Source of the DNA: Thalassotalea nanhaiensis
Lineage (GTDB): Bacteria > Pseudomonadota > Gammaproteobacteria > Enterobacterales > Alteromonadaceae
Reading direction: 5' to 3'
DNA: 64,000 nt
Assembly (NCBI RefSeq): GCF_031583575.1
Contig: NZ_CP134146.1
Location: forward strand, 2,666,001 to 2,730,000
Position numbers and translations under genes: made by a program. A model generated the notes under the pieces. The model did not search any database. It was given only the letters and a program-made list of their open reading frames with translations, and was not told the origin of the DNA. Position 1 is the first letter of the stretch. Every line of letters begins with the position of its first letter. Below, piece by piece: positions 48,472 through 57,903 of the stretch.

Positions 48472-48780
48472 TTAAAAGTGTTTTTTATTGCGTAAAAAAT
48501 TGAACAGCATCACCCAATCACCGATAAAGCTGTACAGAGGATAAATGAAAGTAGCAGGTTTGTTTTTTTCAAAAAAGAAGTGCCCTACCCAAGCAAAACC
48601 GTAACCAATTAGCGGTAAAGACCACAACAACACATATTGCTGAGTAAAAAGACTGAATGCCAACATGCTTAACACTAAAATACTGCCAATGTAATGTAAA
48701 TTACGACAAACAGTATTTTTATGCTGAGATAGATAAAACGGGTAAAACTCTTTGAACGTTTTAAATTTTTTCTCTTTCAT
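48472..48780 (-). CDS. Mpo1/DUF962-family membrane protein
   Basis: This 102-residue protein has the DUF962 pattern: FYLSQHKNTVCRNLHYIGS followed by hydrophobic helices and GHFFFEKNKPATF. Yeast Mpo1 is an Fe-dependent fatty-acid alpha-dioxygenase; bacterial members are not characterised. The start is the ATG at 48780, since the in-frame codon before it is a GTG. The gene follows the GNAT gene by nine bases and is probably co-transcribed with it. Confidence 0.85.
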   Translation of the reverse strand: MKEKKFKTFKEFYPFYLSQHKNTVCRNLHYIGSILVLSMLAFSLFTQQYVLLWSLPLIGYGFAWVGHFFFEKNKPATFIYPLYSFIGDWVMLFNFLRNKKHF

Positions 48781-48789
48781 CACTTGGTC

Positions 48790-49428
48790 TTATTTAGAGT
48801 CTTTATAATGAACCATTAATGGACCAGTAACATTACCCACCGTAATTTCTTTAATTGTGTCGTAATCACACTCCTTAAAGAATTCTTTGTATTTATCAGA
48901 AGTTACATAGATAGCCACGCCTTCACTTTCTGTTTCATCTTCAAACACAGCATTAACCGCAGCCATTAGATAATGACCAAAACCATGGTGCTGATGTAAC
49001 GGGTGTATGGCAATAAAAGATAGGATATGGAAGCAATCCATTGGCACGGCTGCAATAATTTGCTCTTCTTTTTGGATCATTTGCTTGGTACTCACGTAAC
49101 CCGCACTAAGCATCATTTTTAAACGCCAATGCCAGAAACGATCCGAGCCAAACCCACCGGCAGGACTGTGTAAACATGCAACACCAACCAGTGCTTCTCC
49201 AAGGTATATACCTAATATTGGTTGTTTTGCTTGCCAAAAAGCCGCTAACTCTTCTCTAATGGAAGCTCTTAGCTTTTGTTCGTAATCACCTGAACCAGAA
49301 AAAATATCCAGAAATACAGGATCATCATGGTAAGCCTGATAGATTAGTGACGCCGCCAGTTTAAGCTCTGGAGCTGTCAAATAAGCGGCTCTGATCTCGC
49401 AATCAGTAGCGATTTTTACATCATTCAT
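48790..49428 (-). CDS. GNAT-family N-acetyltransferase
   Basis: A 212-residue protein with the GNAT acetyl-CoA-binding core around LSFIAIHPLHQHHGFGHYLM (motif A, Q/HxxGxG/A form) and a C-terminal beta strand region. The substrate (amine, amino acid, protein or antibiotic) cannot be told. It forms a likely two-gene unit with the Mpo1-like gene downstream. Confidence 0.85.
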   Translation of the reverse strand: MNDVKIATDCEIRAAYLTAPELKLAASLIYQAYHDDPVFLDIFSGSGDYEQKLRASIREELAAFWQAKQPILGIYLGEALVGVACLHSPAGGFGSDRFWHWRLKMMLSAGYVSTKQMIQKEEQIIAAVPMDCFHILSFIAIHPLHQHHGFGHYLMAAVNAVFEDETESEGVAIYVTSDKYKEFFKECDYDTIKEITVGNVTGPLMVHYKDSK

Positions 49429-49666
49429 AACTCGCCCTTTTAAACTTTTGTTTGGTAACTTAGCAGCGTATTTGTTGTTATTATTGTTGCATCTATTCCC
49501 CTATTTTGAGGATTGTTTTTTTAGATACTTTTTCGCTGAAAAACCACCATATCAATTAATTTGAATTTAAGTCAATTAAAGTTGCTGATTATTTATTCAG
49601 TTTTGTTTTACAAATAAATAATAAAGCTATACTGAAATAACTGATTAACTTTGGGGAGTTATAAGC

Positions 49667-49897
49667 TTGGACTTGTCATCACACAACTTAGAAGGCTTGT
49701 TTGCACAACTTGGATTAGATGCAACAGACAGTGGAATAAAAACATTTATTAATAAGCATAAAGGCTTAGATGCTAATACTAACCTAGCTGACGCAAGTTT
49801 TTGGAATAATTCTCAGGCTAGTTTTTTATCTGATGCGCTTCAATTGGATTCTGATTGGAGTGAAATAGTAGATGTGCTGAATACTTTACTCCGTTAA
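49667..49897 (+). CDS. DUF2789 domain protein
   Basis: This 76-residue protein starts at TTG: GGGGAG lies about ten bases upstream and the encoded sequence MDLSSHNLEGLFAQLGL is the standard beginning of DUF2789 proteins. The family pattern with DADPxWxExVDxLxxxLR-like C-terminus is also present (DSDWSEIVDVLNTLLR). The function is unknown. A 12-bp inverted repeat follows and separates it from the convergent DUF3192 gene. Confidence 0.88.
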   Translation: MDLSSHNLEGLFAQLGLDATDSGIKTFINKHKGLDANTNLADASFWNNSQASFLSDALQLDSDWSEIVDVLNTLLR

Positions 49898-49905
49898 ACA
49901 TTAAA

Positions 49906-49941
49906 TTGGCTAATATCAGGGTTGGGACCGATATTAGCCAA
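49906..49941. terminator. Inverted repeat between convergent genes (bidirectional terminator candidate)
   Basis: TTGGCTAATATC and GATATTAGCCAA form a perfect 12-bp stem with a 12-base loop between the DUF2789 and DUF3192 stops. There is no proper T tract, so this may be a weak or bidirectional terminator. Confidence 0.6.
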
Positions 49942-49958
49942 TATATGGTTACGGTTAA

Positions 49959-50330
49959 TTAAAGCTCTTTATATGCGCTTTCGCCCCAGCTTACTAATTT
50001 ATCCGCTTTAAAGATAAGTGGCGTACACTCATCTTTTGTTGTCATGCTGTCAGAATGAACTCTGTTCGTACGATAAAACAACACTTGAATTGTTTCGCCA
50101 TCTTTTTCATAACGCTCATTAAAATCTGGAACGCCTAGATAATCTTGGGCTGCTATATAACCCATGCCATTTTCTAGACGAGCAATTTTTTTACGGTTCT
50201 CAAACTCTCGATCTTCATGATCAGAAATAAAGCTACCATGTTTACCATCGCCATCGGCAACAATGATGCAACCGGTTAAACCTAAGGTAAGTGGAGCAAT
50301 AAGTAGTAACGTTGCTAAAGATTTTTTCAT
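49959..50330 (-). CDS. DUF3192-family lipoprotein
   Basis: This 123-residue protein has lipobox LTGC (Cys21), so it is membrane-anchored. The conserved core contains FYRTNRVHSDSMTTKDECTP and ends GESAYKEL. A paralogue of the same family is encoded at 55028-55417. Function is unknown; the fold is likely SmpA/OmlA-like with a Cys in ECTP. Confidence 0.85.
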   Translation of the reverse strand: MKKSLATLLLIAPLTLGLTGCIIVADGDGKHGSFISDHEDREFENRKKIARLENGMGYIAAQDYLGVPDFNERYEKDGETIQVLFYRTNRVHSDSMTTKDECTPLIFKADKLVSWGESAYKEL

Positions 50331-50543
50331 GGGATTCCCTCTATAAAGTTAAATTTTTATAATTTATTAAAATTGTAGTTAATTTCATTATTTGTTAAAA
50401 GTTAAAGTTTATAAAGCAAATACATTGCCAACTTTGTAACCAATTGTTATTAAAGGCTTTTTAAACATAACATAAAAATACAGGATGACTTGATTAGCTA
50501 TTTTCGCTACTATTTATTCAATTTAACAATATATGTGTAAAAA

Positions 50544-50843
50544 ATGAGCTCAGATCACGAAATATACCAAATAGCCGCACAACTGGCCGCTGAAAATAAA
50601 ACACCAACCGTTGCCTTAATTAAAGCAAGATTAACGCAAAGCCTACCTCTGGCCAAAGTCATTAAAGGCTTACAGTCTTGGCAGAACAATCCTAAAATTG
50701 CAGAAACAAGCACACCTGAAGTTAAAACGCCAAGAAAGGCCGATGAGAACACACTTACATTGGCTGAAGTTGAATCATTAATTGAACAGGCAATAACGCC
50801 TCTAAAAGCTGAAATAGAACGCCTAAAAGCTAAAATAAGTTAA
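50544..50843 (+). CDS. Small KfrA-N-terminal-like protein
   Basis: This 99-residue protein has an N-terminal pattern (IYQIAAQLAAENKTPTVALIKARL, then IKGLQSW) similar to the KfrA N-terminal HTH domain, followed by a Lys/Thr-rich linker and a short C-terminal coiled coil (VESLIEQAITPLKAEIERLKAKI). Plasmid KfrA proteins bind DNA; a DNA-binding role here is inference. Homologues seem to be common in marine gammaproteobacteria. Confidence 0.75.
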   Translation: MSSDHEIYQIAAQLAAENKTPTVALIKARLTQSLPLAKVIKGLQSWQNNPKIAETSTPEVKTPRKADENTLTLAEVESLIEQAITPLKAEIERLKAKIS

Positions 50844-50845
50844 TT

Positions 50846-51003
50846 ACGCAGAAAGTACGCCATTTTCAATAGGGATATTGTATATGTCGCTGAAACACGG
50901 ATGTTAAAAAGCGGTCCTTGGTACTTCTGCATATAGTTCATCCCTGGAACAAAGCAGAAAGTACGCCATCCTTGGCATTTCTGCATATAGTTCATCCCTG
51001 AAC
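50846..51003 (+). repeat. Two-copy imperfect direct repeat
   Basis: GCAGAAAGTACGCCAT occurs at 50848-50863 and 50954-50969, and TTCTGCATATAGTTCATCCCTG with small differences occurs twice (50931-50945 region and 50979-51000). Part of the unit (CCTTGGYAYTTCTGCAT..TTCATCC) resembles the tandem repeat at 60446-60545, so both may belong to one repeat family. Confidence 0.6.
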
Positions 51004-51035
51004 AAAAAAGCCGATATATTTATATCGGCTTTGTT
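51004..51035 (-). terminator. Intrinsic terminator after syd
   Basis: AAAGCCGATATA pairs with TATATCGGCTTT, and the minus-strand side runs into TTTTTTG. It follows the syd stop by 20 bases. Confidence 0.8.
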
Positions 51036-51054
51036 AAATTGAAGTGATTGCTTG

Positions 51055-51615
51055 TTAGCTTTTAAAGCTTAAGCTATTGATGAATTCAGTTAAGTTAGAC
51101 GCTATTAACTTAGAGGGCTCACAGCCAACCGGCTCTACCCAAACTTCACCACTATCGTTTTTAATGACTAAATTAATGTCATCTTCATCTGTTACCGCAA
51201 AAAATATGGTTACTTCTTGTTTTAACTTTTGTTTCATCAGTACATGACCAATGATATTTTGTTGTAAACGCTCATAATCATCTTTATTCCATGCAAACAG
51301 TAACTCTAAGTTGCCTTCACTGCAGCTTGCTGGAATAGCTTCTGAATATATTTGACTAAAATACGTATGAACATCTGGATGAATAGTGAAACCAAGAGCT
51401 TGTTCAACATTTTTAAAATCTAAAGCTTCATCAATGTTTACCGGCTGCCAATGAATAAAACCATCCGCATCTATTGCACCGGTTTCACATGGCGATGGCC
51501 AACTACTATCGTGCTCAACACTAGGTAATTTACCTGTTTGTTTAATACAATGTTGTTTGAACTGCTCTGTTAACTGCTTAATAGCTAAGTCAATGCTTTG
51601 CGCTGTGGTATTCAT
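51055..51615 (-). CDS. syd: SecY-interacting protein Syd
   Basis: This 186-residue soluble protein is recognised as Syd ([34 protein letters not shown] and [20 protein letters not shown]). Syd binds SecY and is thought to check the state of the translocon. It is divergent from queF, the same arrangement as in Shewanella and enterobacteria, and closed by a terminator downstream. Confidence 0.94.
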   Translation of the reverse strand: MNTTAQSIDLAIKQLTEQFKQHCIKQTGKLPSVEHDSSWPSPCETGAIDADGFIHWQPVNIDEALDFKNVEQALGFTIHPDVHTYFSQIYSEAIPASCSEGNLELLFAWNKDDYERLQQNIIGHVLMKQKLKQEVTIFFAVTDEDDINLVIKNDSGEVWVEPVGCEPSKLIASNLTEFINSLSFKS

Positions 51616-51705
51616 CAGGTAAAATACGCCTTAAATTTAATTAATGTTATGCTGCTACATCACAGTATATTATGTTGTTTCTATGAAAGTAAGCAAAAAG
51701 AGAAT

Positions 51706-52557
51706 ATGACTCACTACGACAATGCCACCGAACTAAAGTCTTTATTACTTGGAAAAAGTACTGAATATAAAAGTAATTATGCGCCAGAGCTGTTGCAAGG
51801 CGTGCCAAGATCATTAAATAGAGATGACTTAAACCTGCAAGACTCTTTACCCTTTTATGGTGAAGATGTTTGGTATGGTTATGAGCTTTCTTGGCTTGAG
51901 CCGAATGGTAAGCCAGTGGTCGCGGTAGCCGAATTTCGTATACCCTGTACAAGTGAAAATTTAGTCGAGTCTAAATCATTCAAGTTGTATTTGAACAGTT
52001 TCAATCAGAGCTGTTTTGACTCATGGCAGGATGTTGAAAAAACTCTTGTTAACGATTTAACAAATACAGCAAACGCTCCGGTTAAGGTAACATTATTTGA
52101 GGTTGATAACTGCCCAGCTCTTGCGATTAAAAAAATAGATGCTGTTAAAATTGATGACATCGATATTACTATTGAAAACTATGAGTTTGATCGGAATATT
52201 TTAACCCAAGCTGTACCGTCTACACCTGAAGATAGCGTAAGCGAGTATTTGGTAAGTCATTTATTAAAATCTAACTGTTTAATCACCAACCAGCCAGACT
52301 GGGGTAGTGTTTATATTTCTTATACCGGTAAACAAATTAATCACGCATTGTTGCTTAAATATTTAATTTCATTTCGCCAGCATAATGAGTTTCATGAGCA
52401 ATGTGTAGAACGTATCTACACGGATATAATGGAATTTTGTAAGCCGGAATCACTTACTGTATTTGCACGCTACACTCGCAGAGGTGGACTAGACATTAAC
52501 CCATTTAGAAGCAGCGAAGATATCTCTGCGCCACTAAATAGAACGCTTAGACAATAA
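51706..52557 (+). CDS. queF: NADPH-dependent 7-cyano-7-deazaguanine reductase
   Basis: QueF reduces preQ0 to preQ1 in queuosine synthesis. The ATG at 51706 gives a 283-residue protein beginning [21 protein letters not shown], matching the E. coli start and length; the longer open frame to 51598 has no family support. The catalytic Cys191 lies in [14 protein letters not shown], and LNSFNQSCF and [11 protein letters not shown] are further hallmarks. Confidence 0.96.
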   Translation: MTHYDNATELKSLLLGKSTEYKSNYAPELLQGVPRSLNRDDLNLQDSLPFYGEDVWYGYELSWLEPNGKPVVAVAEFRIPCTSENLVESKSFKLYLNSFNQSCFDSWQDVEKTLVNDLTNTANAPVKVTLFEVDNCPALAIKKIDAVKIDDIDITIENYEFDRNILTQAVPSTPEDSVSEYLVSHLLKSNCLITNQPDWGSVYISYTGKQINHALLLKYLISFRQHNEFHEQCVERIYTDIMEFCKPESLTVFARYTRRGGLDINPFRSSEDISAPLNRTLRQ

Positions 52558-52746
52558 TCCTAGAATCGATAACAGTCATGTAAACTCTTACTTCGTTTAT
52601 ATGACTGCTCTACGTTTCTCCTTGCTCACCTTTTTATCTGCTCCTTTATAGACTACACTCAAACTATAGACACCCATTTTATTGTCTAAGTTGTTATTTT
52701 CCTTAATAAAAACTTTAATTATCTATTGTCATTTTCGAGGTAGCTT

Positions 52747-54096
52747 ATGCAAATTGAATTAAACCCAGTAGGCAATATGTGCCAACTTTCTCCTCTTGAA
52801 GTCGATCAACTTCAGCATTCTGCTAATAGTGAACTTTATCAACTTTATCGTAACTGCTCTCTTGCTGTTCTAAATGTAGGCAGCACAACAGACGATGCGG
52901 AAGCCATCTATGAAACATATAAAGACTTTAATATCCAAGTGTTAAAGCGTGAGAGAGGGGTGAAATTACGATTAATTAACCCACCAGCACATGCCTTTGT
53001 TGATGGTAAAATAATTAAAGGTATTCAAGAACAATTATCGGCTGTTTTGCGTGACATTTTATTTATTTCAAGCAGGTATTTGGCTACCCCACCACCACGC
53101 CCATCAAGCTTAATCACCCACATTGTCTTTGATATTATTCGTAATGCCGACGCGATAAAGCTCGATAGCGATCCAGGGGTTATCACATGCTGGGGTGGTC
53201 ACTCTATAAATCAGGATGAATATAAATACACTAAAGATACAGGTTACCAACTCGGGCTTCGCAATATCAATATTTGTACGGGTTGCGGTCCAGGGGCAAT
53301 GAAAGGTCCAATGAAAGGTGCAACGTTCGGCCATGCTAAACAACGTAGTGGCATTGGCCGCTATATAGGCTTAACTGAGCCCAGTATTATTGCTGCTGAG
53401 CCACCAAATACCATTGTAAATGAGTTGGTGATCATGCCTGATATTGAAAAACGCCTAGAGGCTTTTGTTCGTTTAAGCCACGGTTTAATTATTTTCCCTG
53501 GGGGGGCTGGAACAGCTGAAGAGTTGTTGTTTGTATTAGGGATTTTATTGCACCCAGAAAATAAACTGCAAAAATTACCGATTGTGCTCACAGGCCCTAA
53601 AGGCGCAGAACAATATTTCAATGCATTAGATAGATTTATTGGTGAAATCTTAGGTCCTGAAGCGCAGCAATTATACACAATTATTATTGACGACAGCGAA
53701 CAAGTGGCGAAATATCTAAAAGACCAAATAAGCTCAGTAATAAGCTACCGTAAAGCGGTTGGTGATGCTTATCACTATAACTGGACTTTAGAAATAGAAG
53801 CTCAATTTCAACAGCCATTTGAACCAACTCATGAAAATATGGTTCAAATCAGTTTAAGTAAAGAGTTACCGGTAAATGTACTGGCGGCAAATTTACGAAG
53901 AGTATTTTCCGGCATTGTCGCGGGCAATGTGAAGCCAGAATGGGTTAAAAATATTCGAAAAAACGGTCCTTATGAGATATCTGGCGATAAAGAAATTATG
54001 ACTCACATGGATAACCTGTTATCATCTTTTGTTAAGCAGGGAAGGATGAAGTTACAAGGTAAATATACACCTTGTTATAAAATCGTTTCAGAATAA
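52747..54096 (+). CDS. ppnN: Pyrimidine/purine nucleotide 5'-monophosphate nucleosidase
   Basis: PpnN (YgdH) cleaves nucleotide 5'-monophosphates to base and ribose 5-phosphate and is activated by (p)ppGpp in E. coli. The 449-residue protein has the central LOG-family Rossmann-like domain with GCGPGAMKGPMKG and PGGAGTAEE, flanked by the N- and C-terminal domains of the E. coli protein. xni follows 20 bases downstream, the usual neighbour. Confidence 0.95.
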   Translation: MQIELNPVGNMCQLSPLEVDQLQHSANSELYQLYRNCSLAVLNVGSTTDDAEAIYETYKDFNIQVLKRERGVKLRLINPPAHAFVDGKIIKGIQEQLSAVLRDILFISSRYLATPPPRPSSLITHIVFDIIRNADAIKLDSDPGVITCWGGHSINQDEYKYTKDTGYQLGLRNINICTGCGPGAMKGPMKGATFGHAKQRSGIGRYIGLTEPSIIAAEPPNTIVNELVIMPDIEKRLEAFVRLSHGLIIFPGGAGTAEELLFVLGILLHPENKLQKLPIVLTGPKGAEQYFNALDRFIGEILGPEAQQLYTIIIDDSEQVAKYLKDQISSVISYRKAVGDAYHYNWTLEIEAQFQQPFEPTHENMVQISLSKELPVNVLAANLRRVFSGIVAGNVKPEWVKNIRKNGPYEISGDKEIMTHMDNLLSSFVKQGRMKLQGKYTPCYKIVSE

Positions 54097-54115
54097 CAAA
54101 AATAAAATACATACG

Positions 54116-54925
54116 ATGCAAGCTCACTTAGTTCTTATTGATGCCATGAATTTGATCCGCAGAATACATGCTGCGCAAGAACGGTTGTACCCGTTAAATG
54201 GCGATTTGTCAGATAAAACCAAACAACAAATTATCCACAATACCAAAACTGCAGCGACTAAAGCCCTGCAAAAAATTATTCAAGAACATAAACCAAGTCA
54301 TGCGTTAGCAGTATTTGACTGCCAAGGTTTGTGTTGGCGTTATAAAATTTTTCCCGACTACAAAAAAGGTCGTAAGAAAATGCCAGAGCATCTTGCTGAA
54401 AGTTTGTCGGCAATGCAGGACAGTTTTTTAGCTTTAGGCGTAGATTCACTTGAGTCTGAGCAGGATGAAGCCGATGATTTAATTGCTACATTAGCTGTAA
54501 AAATGGCACTCAATGGTCAAAACACAACGATTATCTCTACTGACAAAGGTTTTTTACCGTTACTCGGACATCATGTTCAGGTATATGACTATTTTAAAAA
54601 ACGTTATTTTGATGATGAATATGTGCAACAAAAGTTCAATGTTAAAACCTCACAACTCATCGACTTTTGGACATTAACCGGAGATACAACAAATAAAATC
54701 CCGGGCGTCGCAGGCATAGGACAAATAACAGCTGCAGAACTTTTAAATAACTACGGCTCTTTAAAAGCAATACTCGCAGCTACAGACTTAAAAAAATCAG
54801 TTGCTAAAAAATTCGCTGATACTGAATTGCAATTTGAATTAAGCCAACAACTTCTGAATTTGAAAAAAGACATACCTTTAGGCTTTAACCTTAAAGATAT
54901 TCGTTTACATAATGAGGCCAGTTAA
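54116..54925 (+). CDS. xni: Flap endonuclease Xni (ExoIX)
   Basis: This 269-residue protein is homologous to the 5'-nuclease domain of DNA polymerase I. Acidic metal-binding residues are visible in LIDAMNLIRRIH, AVFDCQG and DEADDLIATLA; GVAGIGQITAAELL is the helix-hairpin-helix region. Xni has flap endonuclease activity with loosely bound metal. It is coupled to ppnN upstream and followed by a DUF3192 gene. Confidence 0.94.
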   Translation: MQAHLVLIDAMNLIRRIHAAQERLYPLNGDLSDKTKQQIIHNTKTAATKALQKIIQEHKPSHALAVFDCQGLCWRYKIFPDYKKGRKKMPEHLAESLSAMQDSFLALGVDSLESEQDEADDLIATLAVKMALNGQNTTIISTDKGFLPLLGHHVQVYDYFKKRYFDDEYVQQKFNVKTSQLIDFWTLTGDTTNKIPGVAGIGQITAAELLNNYGSLKAILAATDLKKSVAKKFADTELQFELSQQLLNLKKDIPLGFNLKDIRLHNEAS

Positions 54926-55027
54926 AAAATTGTTACAATTTTTTAACCCTATTATCATCATATAATTTATAATCATTTTTTTATAATTATGTAATAATAA
55001 AGTTTATATTTTTTTGCAAGGATTGTT

Positions 55028-55417
55028 ATGAACACCAAAGTAGTTTCGCGTATTGTCATCGCAGTTATTATTTATGGCATTTTTGCCGCTGCGGTAATGC
55101 ATTTCTATAAAGACACCCCAGTAAAAATGGAGTGGGATGAGCGCGAGGGCTTCAACCGCCAGTATATTGCTAAATTAAAACTAGATAGCGCCAACCTTGA
55201 TAAAATAATTATGGATATTGGTAGCCCTGATTTAACTGAAGCAAAAAAAGTTAAAACTGGTAACTATCAAGTCATGTTTTTTAGGACGCAACATAAACAT
55301 TCTGATGGTATAACAACTCAAGATGAATGCACCCCACTATTATTCAAAGATGATATTTTAGTTGGGATCGGCGAAAGTGCATATTTAGACTATAAACAGT
55401 TAAAAGCAATTGAGTAA
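55028..55417 (+). CDS. DUF3192-family protein (paralogue of 49959-50330)
   Basis: A 129-residue protein with an N-terminal transmembrane/signal segment (IVIAVIIYGIFAAAVMHFY) and the family core FFRTQHKHSDGITTQDECTP and GESAYLDYKQL. It lacks the lipobox cysteine of the other paralogue and so is probably anchored by its helix. Function unknown. Confidence 0.85.
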   Translation: MNTKVVSRIVIAVIIYGIFAAAVMHFYKDTPVKMEWDEREGFNRQYIAKLKLDSANLDKIIMDIGSPDLTEAKKVKTGNYQVMFFRTQHKHSDGITTQDECTPLLFKDDILVGIGESAYLDYKQLKAIE

Positions 55418-55553
55418 CATCATTTGAAATGTTCAAATAACATTGGAGCAGGGTCTTAATCTTCTCATACTTTAGTCTAATTTCGCTTAAAATCCGTAAA
55501 AACATATGCAAATTTACGTAAAGTGACTAGATATGAAAGTATAGCCATGATAT

Positions 55554-55582
55554 AAAACGCCGTACTTAAACGGCGTTTTTTT
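55554..55582 (+). terminator. Intrinsic terminator upstream of the isocitrate dehydrogenase gene
   Basis: AAAACGCCGT pairs with ACGGCGTTTT and is followed by Ts. It lies 137 bases after the DUF3192 stop and 46 bases before the next start codon. Confidence 0.85.
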
Positions 55583-55628
55583 ATACCCGAAGTATTTATT
55601 TAGCACATGTTATTAATAGGCAAACTTT

Positions 55629-56636
55629 ATGACTCAGCAAACGATCACCATTATTCCTGGCGATGGCATCGGCCCAAGTATTATCGATTCATGTATTAAA
55701 GTACTAGACAAAGCTGGATGTGACTTTAACTACGAATTTTCAGATGCTGGTTTAACCGCTTTCAAAAAATCCGGTGACCTTGTTCCTGAAGAAACATTAA
55801 CGCTTATTGAAAAAAATAAGATCTGCCTCAAAGGGCCTCTTACCACTCCTGTTGGCGAAGGCTTTACGTCTATAAACGTTACTCTTCGTAAAAAATTCCA
55901 ACTATACGCAAACCTACGCCCAGTAACATCATTCAAGGGTACCCGCGCCCGTTATGACAATATTGATATTTTAACGATACGTGAAAACACTGAAGGTATG
56001 TACTCAGGTCTTGGTCAAACAGTATCCGCTGACGGTGAAACCGCAGAGGCAATGAGTTTAATTACGCGTGAAGGTGCTGAACGTATTGTTGAATTTGCCT
56101 ATCAAACTGCGATAAAAGAAGGCCGTAAAAAAGTTACAGCTGTGCATAAGGCAAATATCTTAAAGTCTACGTCGGGTTTATTTTTAAAAGTAGCTCGTGA
56201 AGTTGCTAGCCGTTACCCTGAAATTGAATCAACAGAAATGATTGTCGATAATTGCTGTATGCAGCTTGTGATGAATCCAGAACAATTTGACGTGATTGTA
56301 ACAACGAACTTGTTCGGTGATATTTTATCTGACTTATGTGCAGGATTAGTAGGCGGTTTAGGCATGGCGCCAGGGGCCAACATTGGTAAAGACTGTGCAA
56401 TTTTTGAAGCTGTTCATGGCAGTGCTCCTGATATTGCAGGTAAAAACCTGGCTAACCCTACATCAGTTATTTTAGCGGCAATTCAAATGCTTGAATACAT
56501 GGGGATGGATGATAAAGCTACTCTAATTCGTGATGCAATTGCCGATGTGATAGAGACTGGTGATCGCACTACTCGTGACCTAGGCGGCGAACATGGTACT
56601 ACCGACTTTACTGAAGCGTTGTTAGAAAGGTTGTAA
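55629..56636 (+). CDS. NAD-type isocitrate dehydrogenase (isocitrate/isopropylmalate dehydrogenase family)
   Basis: A 335-residue enzyme with PGDGIGPSI at the N-terminus, the substrate-binding segment LRKKFQLYANLRPV and RENTEGMYSG, the Tyr/Lys catalytic region around VHKANI, and the metal-binding segment TNLFGDILSDLCAGLVGGLGMAPG. The pattern EAVHGSAPDIAGKNLANP sets it in the NAD-dependent IDH3-like branch, as in Shewanella, rather than the NADP E. coli type. It catalyses isocitrate to 2-oxoglutarate in the TCA cycle. A strong terminator overlaps its stop codon. Confidence 0.93.
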   Translation: MTQQTITIIPGDGIGPSIIDSCIKVLDKAGCDFNYEFSDAGLTAFKKSGDLVPEETLTLIEKNKICLKGPLTTPVGEGFTSINVTLRKKFQLYANLRPVTSFKGTRARYDNIDILTIRENTEGMYSGLGQTVSADGETAEAMSLITREGAERIVEFAYQTAIKEGRKKVTAVHKANILKSTSGLFLKVAREVASRYPEIESTEMIVDNCCMQLVMNPEQFDVIVTTNLFGDILSDLCAGLVGGLGMAPGANIGKDCAIFEAVHGSAPDIAGKNLANPTSVILAAIQMLEYMGMDDKATLIRDAIADVIETGDRTTRDLGGEHGTTDFTEALLERL

Positions 56637-56660
56637 AAAAGGAGCCGCGGCTCCTTTTTT
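56635..56660 (+). terminator. Intrinsic terminator overlapping the stop of the isocitrate dehydrogenase gene
   Basis: A 26-base perfect palindrome (AAAAAAGGAGCCG and its complement) begins within the stop codon and ends in six Ts. It would work on both strands, between this gene and the convergent rlmM. Confidence 0.92.
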
Positions 56661-56707
56661 ATAAACGAGAACATACATTCAGCCGCTGCGCGTTTAAAGT
56701 ACTTCTA

Positions 56708-56810
56708 GAAGCGAGAAACGAGAAGCTAAGGGCAGTATTGTTATAAAGTATGTTTAAAAACGATACCGATAAAACGCTCTTCGTCTCTCGTATCTATTAA
56801 TCTCGTCTCT
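56708..56810. repeat. Imperfect inverted repeat of CGAGA-type words
   Basis: GAAGCGAGAAACGAGAAGC at 56708-56726 and GCTCTTCGTCTCTCGTATC at 56776-56794 are imperfectly inverted, with a second TCTCGTCTCT at 56801-56810. The block lies between the convergent icd-type and rlmM genes. It resembles the 9270-9519 element in style but not in sequence. Confidence 0.45.
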
Positions 56811-56814
56811 AGTT

Positions 56815-57903
56815 TTACTTATTACCTAACACACGTAAATGCACAGTCACTTCTTCACGATCATAGTATAAATGCTTAGCGTACATTTCATACCAAATGC
56901 TGTGTTCAGATAATGTGTCTTTTATTATTTGTAAGTTTTTCATCACTAGTTGATAACGTCCAGCTGTAGGCGGAAGCTTTAAATTAAACATTGCTTCTTT
57001 ACAGTCACCTTCAACCACCCAGTCAGCCATGAGTTTGGCAACTTTAGTTGGGTTTTCAATCATGTCACACACTAACCAATAATTGTTCTTTTTACGAGGG
57101 CGCCACTTAAAGCCATCTTGCTGATAGTGCTTAACTTGCCCGGTTTGCATCAAGTCATCATCCATAGGGCCGTTATCAACAGCTTTAACCATCATGCCTC
57201 TACGAACCAGTTGATAAGTCCAACCTCCAGGCGCTGAACCTAAATCAACAGCATTTAAACCGCCAGCGAGACGAGTTTCATGTTCTTCTTTAGGAATAAA
57301 ATATAAAAATGCTTCATCAAGCTTTAATGTAGAGCGACTTGGCGACGCACTTGGAAATTTTAGTCTATGTATACCCATCACATGTTCTGATGAGTTTGAG
57401 ACGTAAGAATAACCCAATTGCACTTGTTGCCCTGACATGAATAAGGCGTGCAAAATTGTTGCGCCACGCGCATCATTGCCCTGCTCTTTCGCTGCCAGCA
57501 CACCAGATTTACGCAAATTTTGTCTTAGCGGAACCGATAATTTTCTAATGAATTTAGACAGTTCTTTACCATCGTTAGTATCGGTTGTTTCCATACGAAT
57601 TTCTTCATAATGAAAATCAGTACCCAGCGCTTCACTAATCGCCTCAACGCGGTTAAATGCAGGTAATTCTACTTCCTCACCTAAAGTAACAAACCATTGG
57701 CGAGCAAAAATTAAGCGCGCTAAAGGCAGCTTTTGAATTAACTTATCTGCGTCGCTACTTTCATGTAAATGGAAATAAACCAAGCCCTGGTTTTTACACA
57801 CTTTGATGTAACCATAAACTTCATTCCAGGCTGCTTTCTCTTGAATTTCAGCGCCACATTCTTTTTCAAAACCTGGTCGACAATAAAGGACAATCGCGGT
57901 CAT
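56815..57903 (-). CDS. rlmM: 23S rRNA 2'-O-ribose C2498 methyltransferase
   Basis: RlmM methylates C2498 of 23S rRNA with SAM. The 362-residue protein begins MTAIVLYCRPGFEKECGAEI, followed by a THUMP domain and a Rossmann-like methyltransferase (DLGSAPGGWTYQLV). Catalytic Lys/Asp positions around LVCDMIENP and LVMKNLQ are visible. It overlaps ygdD by one base (TAATG) in the gcvA-hydrolase-ygdD-rlmM operon. Confidence 0.95.
   Translation of the reverse strand: MTAIVLYCRPGFEKECGAEIQEKAAWNEVYGYIKVCKNQGLVYFHLHESSDADKLIQKLPLARLIFARQWFVTLGEEVELPAFNRVEAISEALGTDFHYEEIRMETTDTNDGKELSKFIRKLSVPLRQNLRKSGVLAAKEQGNDARGATILHALFMSGQQVQLGYSYVSNSSEHVMGIHRLKFPSASPSRSTLKLDEAFLYFIPKEEHETRLAGGLNAVDLGSAPGGWTYQLVRRGMMVKAVDNGPMDDDLMQTGQVKHYQQDGFKWRPRKKNNYWLVCDMIENPTKVAKLMADWVVEGDCKEAMFNLKLPPTAGRYQLVMKNLQIIKDTLSEHSIWYEMYAKHLYYDREEVTVHLRVLGNK

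Noticed and set aside
51598..51705. Longer queF start
   Set aside because: It would add 36 residues overlapping the divergent syd gene; the ATG at 51706 matches the family start and length.
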